Source of the DNA: CF-118 sp035934385
GTDB taxonomy: Bacteria > Chloroflexota > Dormibacteria > Dormibacterales > Dormibacteraceae
NCBI GenBank assembly: GCA_035934385.1
Contig: DASYXY010000074.1
Location: forward strand, 1-64,000
DNA: 64,000 bases
Reading direction: 5' to 3'
Shown here: positions 9,055-15,682 of the stretch, piece by piece
Position numbering within the stretch: the stretch's first letter is position 1
Layout: each line of letters starts with the position of its first letter
Notes under the pieces: model-generated
Databases searched by the model: none
Told to the model about the DNA's origin: nothing
The model's input: the letters and a program-made list of their open reading frames with translations, nothing else
Translations under genes and position numbers: made by a program

Positions 9055-9119
9055 TCCTCATCTACTACACCGGCCGGGCGATCCGGTTCCTAGACTGGAC
9101 CTCGCACAAGGAGGTTCGG

Positions 9120-9899
9120 ATGACCATCTCACTCGACTACCTGGTTGTGGAGGACGCGCCGCCGGCCGCGCTGATCACACTCAATCGGCCCGACCAGCTC
9201 AACGCGCTGTCTTCAGCCTTGATGGCCGAGCTGACATCAGAGCTCGAGCGGCAAGCCGGGCGGCCGGAGGTTCGGGCCATCGTGATCAAAGGCGCCGGGC
9301 GGGCCTTCTCGGCAGGCCACGACCTCAAGGAGATGCTCGACAGGTCACTCGACGAGGAGCGAGAGATCTTCGCCGTGTGCAACAAACTGATGGCGACCGT
9401 CCAGTCGGTGCCGGTGCCGGTCATCGCCGCGCCTCACGCGATCGCCACTGCCGCCGGCTGTCAGCTGGTCGCACAGTGCGACCTGGCCATCGCCTCAGAT
9501 GACTGCCGGTTTGCCACGTCGGGGGTGCGCTACGGGCTCTTCTGTTCCACGCCTGGTGTGGCGGTGGCGCGCAACGTGAGCCGCAAGCATGCGATGGAGA
9601 TGCTGCTCACAGGCGACTTCATCGACGCTGCCACCGCCGTCGAGTGGGGACTCATCAACCGCGCGGTGCCGCGCGAGCGCCTCGACGCAGAGGTCATGAC
9701 GCTCGTCAATCAGCTCGCTCTGCACTCGCGCTACGCGTTACAGATCGGCAAGGAAGGTTTCTACAAGCAGGTCGATTCGACGCAGCCGAAGGCTTACGAG
9801 ATGATGGCCGAGGCGATCTCGCGCAACGCGGTGGCGTCCGACGGACAGGAGGGCATCTCGGCATTCGTGGAGAAAAGAAAGCCGGTCTGGAAAAGCTGA
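9120..9899 (+). CDS. Enoyl-CoA hydratase/isomerase family protein
   Basis: The protein has 259 aa. The start ATG 9120 has AAGGAGG 6-7 nt upstream. Crotonase-fold features are visible: IVIKGAGRAFSAGHDLKEM (residues about 58-76, first oxyanion-hole loop) and the second loop IATAAGCQLVAQCDLAIAS with FATSGVRYGLF. The usual hydratase glutamate pair is not obvious: the first position is replaced in HAIATAAG. It may therefore be an isomerase or a medium-chain enoyl-CoA hydratase-like (ECHDC3-type) protein rather than a canonical FadB-type hydratase. The downstream cupin overlaps its stop. Confidence 0.9.
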   Translation: MTISLDYLVVEDAPPAALITLNRPDQLNALSSALMAELTSELERQAGRPEVRAIVIKGAGRAFSAGHDLKEMLDRSLDEEREIFAVCNKLMATVQSVPVPVIAAPHAIATAAGCQLVAQCDLAIASDDCRFATSGVRYGLFCSTPGVAVARNVSRKHAMEMLLTGDFIDAATAVEWGLINRAVPRERLDAEVMTLVNQLALHSRYALQIGKEGFYKQVDSTQPKAYEMMAEAISRNAVASDGQEGISAFVEKRKPVWKS

Positions 9900-10255
9900 A
9901 CCCAGACGCCATCGCGCCCGACGGCTCGGAGATCTACTTTCGCGCGCTGGGAGCAGAGCGCGCCAGCCTGGTCGAGGTGGTGCTCCGGCCGGGAGGTGTG
10001 AGCAGGCCGGTTCGGCATCGAACGGTCGAAGAAATCTGGTACTTCCTCGGCGGCGACGGTGAGGTCTGGATCAACGGAGCGACGACCCATGTGACCGCAG
10101 GTTCGACGGTGACCATCCCGACCGGGAGCCCCTTTCAGTTCCGGACGCTCGGTGCGGAGCCGCTGCGATTCCTGTGCTTCACGTCGCCGCCGTGGCCTGG
10201 CGATGGCGAAGCAGTCCCGGCCGCTGACGGCGGCCTTGGTAAGCCGACCGTCTGA
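9896..10255 (+). CDS. Cupin-domain protein, probable CTG start
   Basis: The protein has 119 aa if initiated at CTG 9896, whose last two bases overlap the TGA of the enoyl-CoA hydratase (CTGA). The single cupin barrel has motif 1 as G-x3-PVRHRTVEEIWYFLGGDGEVW (about 36-58) and motif 2 as GSTVTIPTGSPFQF (about 67-80). Motif 1 keeps one His and a Glu, and motif 2 lacks the usual His, so metal binding is doubtful. No ATG/GTG/TTG gives the first beta strands; the next GTG codons lie inside the barrel. Its role is unknown. Confidence 0.72.
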   Translation: MNPDAIAPDGSEIYFRALGAERASLVEVVLRPGGVSRPVRHRTVEEIWYFLGGDGEVWINGATTHVTAGSTVTIPTGSPFQFRTLGAEPLRFLCFTSPPWPGDGEAVPAADGGLGKPTV

Positions 10256-10266
10256 GACCTGTGCGG

Positions 10267-10515
10267 CTAGCAGCCCACCCAGCCGAAGAGCTGCTGCACC
10301 TTGATCTGGTCGAAGCCCCTGACGATCGAATTGTTGCCGAGGCGGAGAAGCGGCACGCCGTCGCCATCGAGCTGCTCCCACTCGCGCCGTGCCGTGGAGT
10401 CGCGGCTCACCGAGCGAAACTCGAAACGGACGCCCAGCTCGTCCAGGAGCGCGGCCATCTTCCGCGAATCCTGCGAGTCGTCGGCGCCGTACAGAACCGC
10501 ATCGCTGTTGCCCAT
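10267..10515 (-). CDS. Glutaredoxin-fold protein lacking both active-site cysteines
   Basis: The protein has 82 aa. The fold pattern is that of glutaredoxin-like proteins: an initial strand AVLYGADDSQDSRKM where family members have a CxxC, a helix (AALLDELGVRFEF), the cis-Pro loop DGVPLL (about residues 54-59) and a Gly-containing last helix. The CxxC position reads S-x-x-S, so both catalytic thiols are replaced by serine. The protein ends VGC, leaving one terminal cysteine. Thiol-disulfide exchange by the normal mechanism is therefore impossible. A binding or regulatory role is inferred. A TTGAT-ATCAA palindrome sits just before its ATG. Confidence 0.75.
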   Translation of the reverse strand: MGNSDAVLYGADDSQDSRKMAALLDELGVRFEFRSVSRDSTARREWEQLDGDGVPLLRLGNNSIVRGFDQIKVQQLFGWVGC

Positions 10516-10582
10516 CCTTGATAGATCAACGCGAGACTAGGCCCGTCTGTCCAATAGAGCCAATCGATTGTTTTGATCGCGC

Positions 10583-11218
10583 TCATAGACCGGGCTGATC
10601 GCGCGGCTCGTAACCCGGCTTCCAGGTCGCCACCAGGCCGGGATTCCGGGCTTTGATCTCCTCCCAGGTCGAAGTCGGGTACAGCTCGTGCAGCGACCGG
10701 CGCGTCACGCAGTTGCGGCAGACCGTCCGCGGCTTCTTCGCCCATCCCCCGCACCCCGTCGAGCACGGCTGCACGTGGTGATGGCACGCGAAGCACAGCA
10801 CCATCAGGTTGTCCTCGCCGTCGTCACCGCCTTGCAGCACCGCGAGCTTGTGATGCACCTGCAGGGCCCGCTCCGACCCCGGGATGCCGCATGCCTCGCA
10901 CGCGCCACCACGGGCGGCGACCAGCTTGCGGCGCCGCCCCGCGGTCATCGGGCGCACCGCGGCGCGACGGTTGTTGGAGGTGAGCCGGATCGCACGAATC
11001 GTCCTCTCGCCCACCAGCGTCGCGAACGGATCGGTGCGGTCGACCGAGCAGGTTCCGCAGAGCACGGTCAGGTTGCCGGCGCGAATCGGCCCGCTGTCAT
11101 CGACGCGGAACACGTACAGCGCCCAGGGCCAGTCCAGCCCGCACCTCTCGCACGCGCCGCCGCACCGGCGCGCTACAGACGCGCGAACACTCGGAGCCAG
11201 TGGCAGGCCACCAAACAT
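10583..11218 (-). CDS. HNH endonuclease with duplicated zinc-binding halves
   Basis: The protein has 211 aa. The second half carries a standard HNH core: CEACG (about 106-110), ALQVHHKLAVLQGG (about 118-131) and DNLMVLCFACHHH (about 136-148). The first half has the same zinc framework (CERCG near 23-27 and LCGTC near 53-57) without the catalytic HH, so it appears to be a degenerate copy. A third Cys set (CSTGCGG...CRNC) follows. HNH proteins cut DNA in restriction, homing or repair. The start is 35 bp from the divergent Ku gene, so a DNA break-processing role is a possibility, not shown. Confidence 0.85.
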   Translation of the reverse strand: MFGGLPLAPSVRASVARRCGGACERCGLDWPWALYVFRVDDSGPIRAGNLTVLCGTCSVDRTDPFATLVGERTIRAIRLTSNNRRAAVRPMTAGRRRKLVAARGGACEACGIPGSERALQVHHKLAVLQGGDDGEDNLMVLCFACHHHVQPCSTGCGGWAKKPRTVCRNCVTRRSLHELYPTSTWEEIKARNPGLVATWKPGYEPRDQPGL

Positions 11219-11253
11219 GCGTTTGCCCCGCCGCAGCGTACATCATCTGCGGC

Positions 11254-12165
11254 ATGCCGACGGCGCTCTGGACCGGGTCTCTCTCGTTTGGTCTCGTGGT
11301 CATCCCGGTCCGCCTGTATCCGGCGATCAGAAAGAAGGCGGTTCGCTTCCACGAGATCGACGGAAGCGGGCGCCGGATCCGGCATGTGCGAGTCGCCGAT
11401 CCCGAGCCCGAGCTCGACTACGAACCTAGATCGGCAGCGGTCTCGGCGGCGCCCTCGTTCCACTGGACGCCGAGCCCCGCTCCCGAGGTTGTGCCGAACG
11501 CCGAGGTCCCGTACGAAGAGATCCGTAAGGGCTTCGAGATCGCGCCCGGCCAGTACGTAAGCCTCACGCGCGAAGAGGTGCAGTCACTCGCGCCGGAACG
11601 CAGCCGCTCGATCGACGTGGAGCAGTTCGTCGAAACGTCGGCCGTCGACCCCATCTATTACGAGTCGCGTTATTACGTCGCCCCTGACCGTGGCGCGGTG
11701 ACCGCGTTCCAGCTACTGCGCAACGCCATGATCGAAACCGACCGGATGGCCGTCGCGTGGGTGACGCTGCGCCAGCGCCGGTACCTCTCAGCCATCAGGC
11801 CATACGGCGAACAGGTGATGCTGCTCACGACGATGGTTCACGCCGACGAGGTCCTGCCCGCGGAGTTCTGGATGCCCGAGTCGGGCACGCCGCCATCCGA
11901 GAAAGAGTTGAAGATGGCACGCATGCTCATCGACGCGCTTGCCGGTCCCTTCGTGCCTGAGCGTTTCACTGACGAACATCGCGAGCGGGTCCTGAAAGCG
12001 ATCGAGCAGAAGAAGCCGATCGAGTCGCCCACAGCGGCGCCAAGCCCGACGCGCGTGCTCGACCTGATGGCGGCGCTCGAGGCGAGTGTCAAGGCCGCGA
12101 AGGCCGCGCGCGCGAGGGAAGCCAAGGAGCAGGCGAAGCCCGAACGCAAACGCAAGCGCGGATGA
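11254..12165 (+). CDS. ku: Non-homologous end-joining protein Ku
   Basis: The protein has 303 aa. The start MPTALWTGSLSFGLVVIPV at ATG 11254 matches the conserved bacterial Ku N-terminus. The core motifs PYEEIRKGFEIAPGQYVSL, IDPIYYE-like DPIYYESRYYV and RPYGEQVMLLTTMVHADEV are present. The C-terminus is a basic Lys/Arg/Ala tail, typical of Ku tails that contact DNA. Bacterial Ku forms a ring homodimer on DNA ends and recruits LigD. A roughly 30-residue Pro/Ser-rich insert (about 50-80) separates the first two blocks, which is longer than usual. No LigD lies in the window. The amidase overlaps the stop (ATGA). Confidence 0.95.
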   Translation: MPTALWTGSLSFGLVVIPVRLYPAIRKKAVRFHEIDGSGRRIRHVRVADPEPELDYEPRSAAVSAAPSFHWTPSPAPEVVPNAEVPYEEIRKGFEIAPGQYVSLTREEVQSLAPERSRSIDVEQFVETSAVDPIYYESRYYVAPDRGAVTAFQLLRNAMIETDRMAVAWVTLRQRRYLSAIRPYGEQVMLLTTMVHADEVLPAEFWMPESGTPPSEKELKMARMLIDALAGPFVPERFTDEHRERVLKAIEQKKPIESPTAAPSPTRVLDLMAALEASVKAAKAARAREAKEQAKPERKRKRG

Positions 12166-13532
12166 CGCTGGACCTCTTCGCGCCGGCGGTCGAGCTAGCA
12201 GCGGCGATCCGCCGCAAAGAGCTTTCTTCACTCGAGCTCACGCACGCCTACCTCGATCGCATCGAAAAGGTGAATCCGAAGCTCAACGCGTACGTTCTGA
12301 CCACACTCGAGCTCGCGCTCGAGCAAGCCCGCGCGGCCGATGACGGTCACGGTGGCGCGCTCAACGGCGTGCCGGTCTCGATCAAGGACCTCATCTCCGT
12401 CGCGGGCTACCCGATGACGCTTGGCTCGAAAGCGTTCGAGCACCTGCAGATGCCGGTCGACTTCTTCCCGGTCGCACGCCTGAAGGAGGAAGGCTGCCCC
12501 ATCCTCGGCAAGACCAACACCTCGGAGTTCGGATCCCGTCCGACGACCGAATGGGGCCTGTTCGGCGCCACTCACAACCCATGGAACCTCGAGCACACGC
12601 CCGGCGGCTCCTCGGGCGGCGCGGCCGCAGCGGTCGCGGCTGGGCTTTGCGGATTCGCGCAGGGATCTGACGGCGGCGGCTCGGTGCGCATTCCGTCGAG
12701 CTGCTGCGGGGTCGTCGGGCTCAAGCCCTCGCGCGGTCGCATTTCGCCGGGACCCGTTCTCGGCGAGAGCTGGGCGGGGCTGTCGACGGACGGCGTCATC
12801 GCCCGCACCGTCGCCGACGCGGCCGCCGCCCTCGACGCGATGGCAGGTCACCTGCCGGGCGACCCGTACTGGGCGGAGCTGGAAGGTCGTTTCGCGGACG
12901 CGGCCCGACCTACGGGCAAGAAGCTGCGGGTCGGGTTCACGACCACGGCCGACGCCAAAGTCCAGAACGAGGTCGCGGACCTCGTCAGGTCAGTCGCCAG
13001 GAAAGTTGAAAGCCTCGGTCATACCGTTTCCGAGGGCGGACCTGACACCGATCCGTTCCGCGGACCGGTCCAGCTCATCGTCGTCTCGGGCCTCGCATCC
13101 TTGCCCATCGCTGACACACAGGTGCTGGACCCTTTCAACCAGCTCGGCATCGCGTTTGCGAAGAATCTCAGCGCCGGCGATTACGTCCGCGCGGTCGACG
13201 CGATCCGCAGGCACGCACGACAGGTGGTCAGCTTCTGGGACGACCACGACGTGCTCATCACGCCCACGGTTCCGCAGACCGCGCCGAAGCTGGGCACGCT
13301 CGGGGCGAACCTCGACACCGCGGGCGACGAGTACATGGAGTTCGTCGCCTTCACTTACCCGTTCAACTGCACGGGTCAGCCCGCGATGTCGCTGCCGCTG
13401 GGCATGGACAGCTCGGGCCTGCCGATCGGCGTTCAGCTCGTGGGGCCGCCGCGAGGCGAATCCGTGATCCTCGGGCTCGCCGCGCAACTGGAGCAGGCGC
13501 TGCCCTGGAGCGGCCGCCGCCCAAAGCTTTAG
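12162..13532 (+). CDS. Amidase (amidase signature family)
   Basis: The protein has 456 aa. The Ser-cisSer-Lys triad is visible: Lys75 in VSIKDL, the cis-Ser in the GGSSGG loop (about 149-153), and the nucleophile Ser174 in DGGGSVRIPSS. Family members hydrolyse carboxamides, or act as the GatA subunit of the tRNA amidotransferase; the lack of nearby gatB/gatC and the overall sequence favour a free-standing amidase. The start ATG overlaps the Ku stop, suggesting cotranscription rather than a functional link. The 3' end shares a 4-bp stop overlap with the convergent ArsR gene. Confidence 0.93.
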   Translation: MTLDLFAPAVELAAAIRRKELSSLELTHAYLDRIEKVNPKLNAYVLTTLELALEQARAADDGHGGALNGVPVSIKDLISVAGYPMTLGSKAFEHLQMPVDFFPVARLKEEGCPILGKTNTSEFGSRPTTEWGLFGATHNPWNLEHTPGGSSGGAAAAVAAGLCGFAQGSDGGGSVRIPSSCCGVVGLKPSRGRISPGPVLGESWAGLSTDGVIARTVADAAAALDAMAGHLPGDPYWAELEGRFADAARPTGKKLRVGFTTTADAKVQNEVADLVRSVARKVESLGHTVSEGGPDTDPFRGPVQLIVVSGLASLPIADTQVLDPFNQLGIAFAKNLSAGDYVRAVDAIRRHARQVVSFWDDHDVLITPTVPQTAPKLGTLGANLDTAGDEYMEFVAFTYPFNCTGQPAMSLPLGMDSSGLPIGVQLVGPPRGESVILGLAAQLEQALPWSGRRPKL

Positions 13533-13897
13533 CCGGGCGGCCGGATCGTCAGCTTTTTCTTCCGCACGGATGAGCTCGTTTCCGAGATGCGCTTGATCTC
13601 GTCCAGGCGCGCGTCCCAGCGAGCGGCAACCCTTGCCATGGCTCGGATCGCAACGTCCAGGTGCTCAGGGCGAACCGAGTAGCGGACCTCGCGGCCCTGG
13701 CGCGTGCTCTCGACGAGGCCGGCGCGGTCGAGCACCGCGAGGTGCTTGGCCACGGCCTGTCGCGTGAAGGGCAATTCAGCCGCGAGCGCCGTAGGCGTGA
13801 TCTCGCCGTGGGCCAGCAGGAGATCGAGCACCTGGCGCCGCGAAGTGTCGGCGACCGCCTCGAGCAAGGCCTCTTCGCTGACTCCCCGCGGACTCAT
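13529..13897 (-). CDS. ArsR/HTH_20-type repressor paired with SRPBCC
   Basis: The protein has 122 aa. The winged helix runs from about residues 10 to 80: ADTSRRQVLDLLLAHGEITPTALAAEL, recognition helix TRQAVAKHLAVLDRAGLV and wing RQGREVRYSV. It has no metal-binding cysteines, so it is of the organic-ligand or SRPBCC-associated type rather than a metal sensor. Its ATG overlaps the stop of the upstream SRPBCC gene (ATGA). It probably represses its own operon and the divergent DUF899 gene through the two palindromes at 14345-14394 (inference from position and shape). Confidence 0.9.
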   Translation of the reverse strand: MSPRGVSEEALLEAVADTSRRQVLDLLLAHGEITPTALAAELPFTRQAVAKHLAVLDRAGLVESTRQGREVRYSVRPEHLDVAIRAMARVAARWDARLDEIKRISETSSSVRKKKLTIRPPG

Positions 13898-14328
13898 TTC
13901 GCGACCGTCGACACGTAGTCGCGAAGGCGGACGACCAGGCTTCCCCAGCCCCTTCCGTGGTCTTCGGCGTACTTCGCCTTTCTCGCATCGGACCAGTCCA
14001 CGTGGTCAAAGCCGCTCTCGACGACGCGCAGGCGTGTGTGGCCGTGCTCGGACCGGAGCGTGAACTCCACGAGCATCGAGTTGTCCGGGCGCGGGGACGT
14101 CTCTCTTTCCTCCAGCCATCGGTAGGCGAACCTGTGCGGCGGCTCGAACGCTTCGACGTGCAGGTAGTAGGTCTCGCCGCTCTCAAAGCTCACCCTGCCG
14201 GCGGCGCCGTCAAGCTCGCACTCCTTGGCAAACCAGCGCTTGATGTGCTCGGGTTCGGTCACGACGCGCCAGACGTCGTCGATGGGCGCTTCGATGAGGA
14301 TCTCCTTCTCGATCTGACTTGGGACCAC
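13894..14328 (-). CDS. SRPBCC (AHSA1-type) domain protein
   Basis: The protein has 144 aa from GTG 14328. It has the START/Bet v1-like pattern: IEKEILIEAPIDDVWRVVTEP, then HIKRWFAKE, a central SFESGETYYLHVEAFEPPHRFAYRW and the amphipathic C-terminal helix (HGRGWGSLVVRLRDYV). AHSA1-like proteins bind small hydrophobic ligands and commonly pair with ArsR regulators, as here. A candidate -10 (TAGTCT on the minus strand, 14344-14339) lies about 10 bp before the GTG, which implies a leaderless mRNA. Longer upstream starts would cross the operators and add non-conserved residues. Confidence 0.88.
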   Translation of the reverse strand: MVPSQIEKEILIEAPIDDVWRVVTEPEHIKRWFAKECELDGAAGRVSFESGETYYLHVEAFEPPHRFAYRWLEERETSPRPDNSMLVEFTLRSEHGHTRLRVVESGFDHVDWSDARKAKYAEDHGRGWGSLVVRLRDYVSTVAK

Positions 14329-14344
14329 GTCGGGGAATAGACTA

Positions 14345-14394
14345 GCGCAACTCGCGGTTGCGCTTCGTGGTAGAATTCGCAACCATTCGTTGCG
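14345..14394. promoter_or_regulatory. Twin palindromic operators between divergent SRPBCC-ArsR and DUF899
   Basis: Two inverted repeats share the same arms and spacer length, CGCAAC-N5-GTTGCG. Site 1 is 14345-14363 (7-bp arms, spacer TCGCG), and site 2 is 14378-14394 (6-bp arms, spacer CATTC). Their centres are 32 bp apart, about three helical turns, so two dimers could sit on one face. A -10-like TAGAAT for DUF899 (14371-14376) lies between them. The likely ligand is the ArsR encoded at 13529-13897. Confidence 0.75.
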
Positions 14395-14407
14395 CATAGG
14401 AGGGAAC

Positions 14408-15133
14408 ATGGAGCACACGATCGTCTCGCATGAGGCATGGGTGGCGGCGCGGACGAAGTTCCTCGCCGAGGAGAAGGAGTTCACGAAGCAGCGCGACCGG
14501 CTGAGCCAGGCGCGGCGCGACCTGCCCTGGGAGCTGGTCGGAAAGGAGTACTCGTTCGAAGGCGCAGAGGGCAAGCGCACGCTCGCCGAGATCTTCGACG
14601 GCCGCAACCAGCTCGTTATCTACCACGCGATGTTCAACCCCGCGACTGCGTCGCCACAGACCACGTGGACAGAGGACTCGCCGTGCTTCGCCTGTTCGTT
14701 CTGGATGGACAGCATCGATCGGCAGGCGATTCATCTCAACCACCGCGACGTGACGATCGCCGCAGTGGCCATCGCGCCATACCAGAAGTTCGCGGCCTAC
14801 CGCGAGCGGATGGGCTGGGGCTTCCCGGTCTACTCGTCGGCCGGGTCCGACTTCAACTTCGACTACCACGTGTCGTTCACGCCGGAGCAGATGAAGCAGG
14901 GGAGCGCGGATTACAACTACCGGGTCGACCCGGTGTTCCTGACCGAATCGCCCGGGGTCAGCGTGTTCCTGCGCGACGGCGGCAAGACCCACCACACGTA
15001 CTCGGCGTTCGCGCGCGGCCTCGACATGCTGAACGCCACCTACAACTACCTCGACCTGGTGCCGAAGGGTCGCGACGAGGGACCGATGGGCATGATGGAC
15101 TGGCTGCGCCGCCGGGACGAGTACCCGGCGTGA
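14408..15133 (+). CDS. DUF899 thioredoxin-like family protein
   Basis: The protein has 241 aa. The start ATG 14408 has AGGAGGG 6 nt upstream. The family pattern is clear: WVAARTKFLAEEKEFT, GRNQLVIYHAMF, then SPCFACSFWMDSID (CxxC near 98-101) and FNFDYHVSF. DUF899 proteins have a thioredoxin-like fold; the CFAC pair is the candidate redox site. It is cotranscribed with the DUF2182 gene (GTGA overlap) and shares its promoter region with the ArsR-SRPBCC operon, so it is probably induced by the ArsR ligand. Confidence 0.92.
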   Translation: MEHTIVSHEAWVAARTKFLAEEKEFTKQRDRLSQARRDLPWELVGKEYSFEGAEGKRTLAEIFDGRNQLVIYHAMFNPATASPQTTWTEDSPCFACSFWMDSIDRQAIHLNHRDVTIAAVAIAPYQKFAAYRERMGWGFPVYSSAGSDFNFDYHVSFTPEQMKQGSADYNYRVDPVFLTESPGVSVFLRDGGKTHHTYSAFARGLDMLNATYNYLDLVPKGRDEGPMGMMDWLRRRDEYPA

Positions 15134-15633
15134 CGTTGATGGCGGCCTCGATGGCCGCGATGATGCTTCCGACCGCGGCGCCATTTTTCCTGGCGTACGG
15201 TCGCAGCTCGAGGCGCACCCGGCCGACCGCCATCGTGGTGGCGACCTACGCGGCGGTCTGGGGCGCGATCGGAGTGGTCGCCTACATCGTGATGAGCCAG
15301 GTCATGCTCCCCACAACGCTCTGGATCCTTGCGGGCGCGATAGCGTTCGCAGCGCTTTATTCGCTGGCGCCCTGGAGCAGGCGCGGCCGCGCGCGGTGCC
15401 AGAACATGTGTCGCGAGCCCGCAGGCGACCCGATGCGCAGCGGCCTGACCTACGCCGCCGGTTGCGTCTTGTGCAGCGGAGGCGTGATGGTGGCAGTGGT
15501 CGTCATCGGCATGACCAACCCGGTCCTGGTGGCCGCCGCGGCGGCTGTGGTTCTCGTGTTGAAGTGGCCTCAGCGACCAACGCTTCAGCCTGAATCGTTA
15601 AGTCCAGAAGGTGACGTGGCAGTAGGCCCATAA
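15130..15633 (+). CDS. DUF2182 membrane protein, short form
   Basis: The protein has 167 aa. The GTG start overlaps the DUF899 stop. Four hydrophobic segments can be seen (about 5-22, 32-52, 60-78, 125-150). MAASMAAMMLPTAAPFFLAYG and the late segment GLTYAAGCVLCSGGVMVAVVVIGM match DUF2182, described as predicted metal-binding membrane proteins; two Cys (CVLC) lie in that helix. Family members are usually about 250 aa, so the first helices seem to be missing here. DUF899 and DUF2182 could form a membrane redox or metal pair (inference). Confidence 0.8.
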   Translation: MTLMAASMAAMMLPTAAPFFLAYGRSSRRTRPTAIVVATYAAVWGAIGVVAYIVMSQVMLPTTLWILAGAIAFAALYSLAPWSRRGRARCQNMCREPAGDPMRSGLTYAAGCVLCSGGVMVAVVVIGMTNPVLVAAAAAVVLVLKWPQRPTLQPESLSPEGDVAVGP

Positions 15634-15682
15634 TCGCGCGGTAAATCGGGCTCAGCCGCGCTCCACCCGCCTGGAGGGCCAT

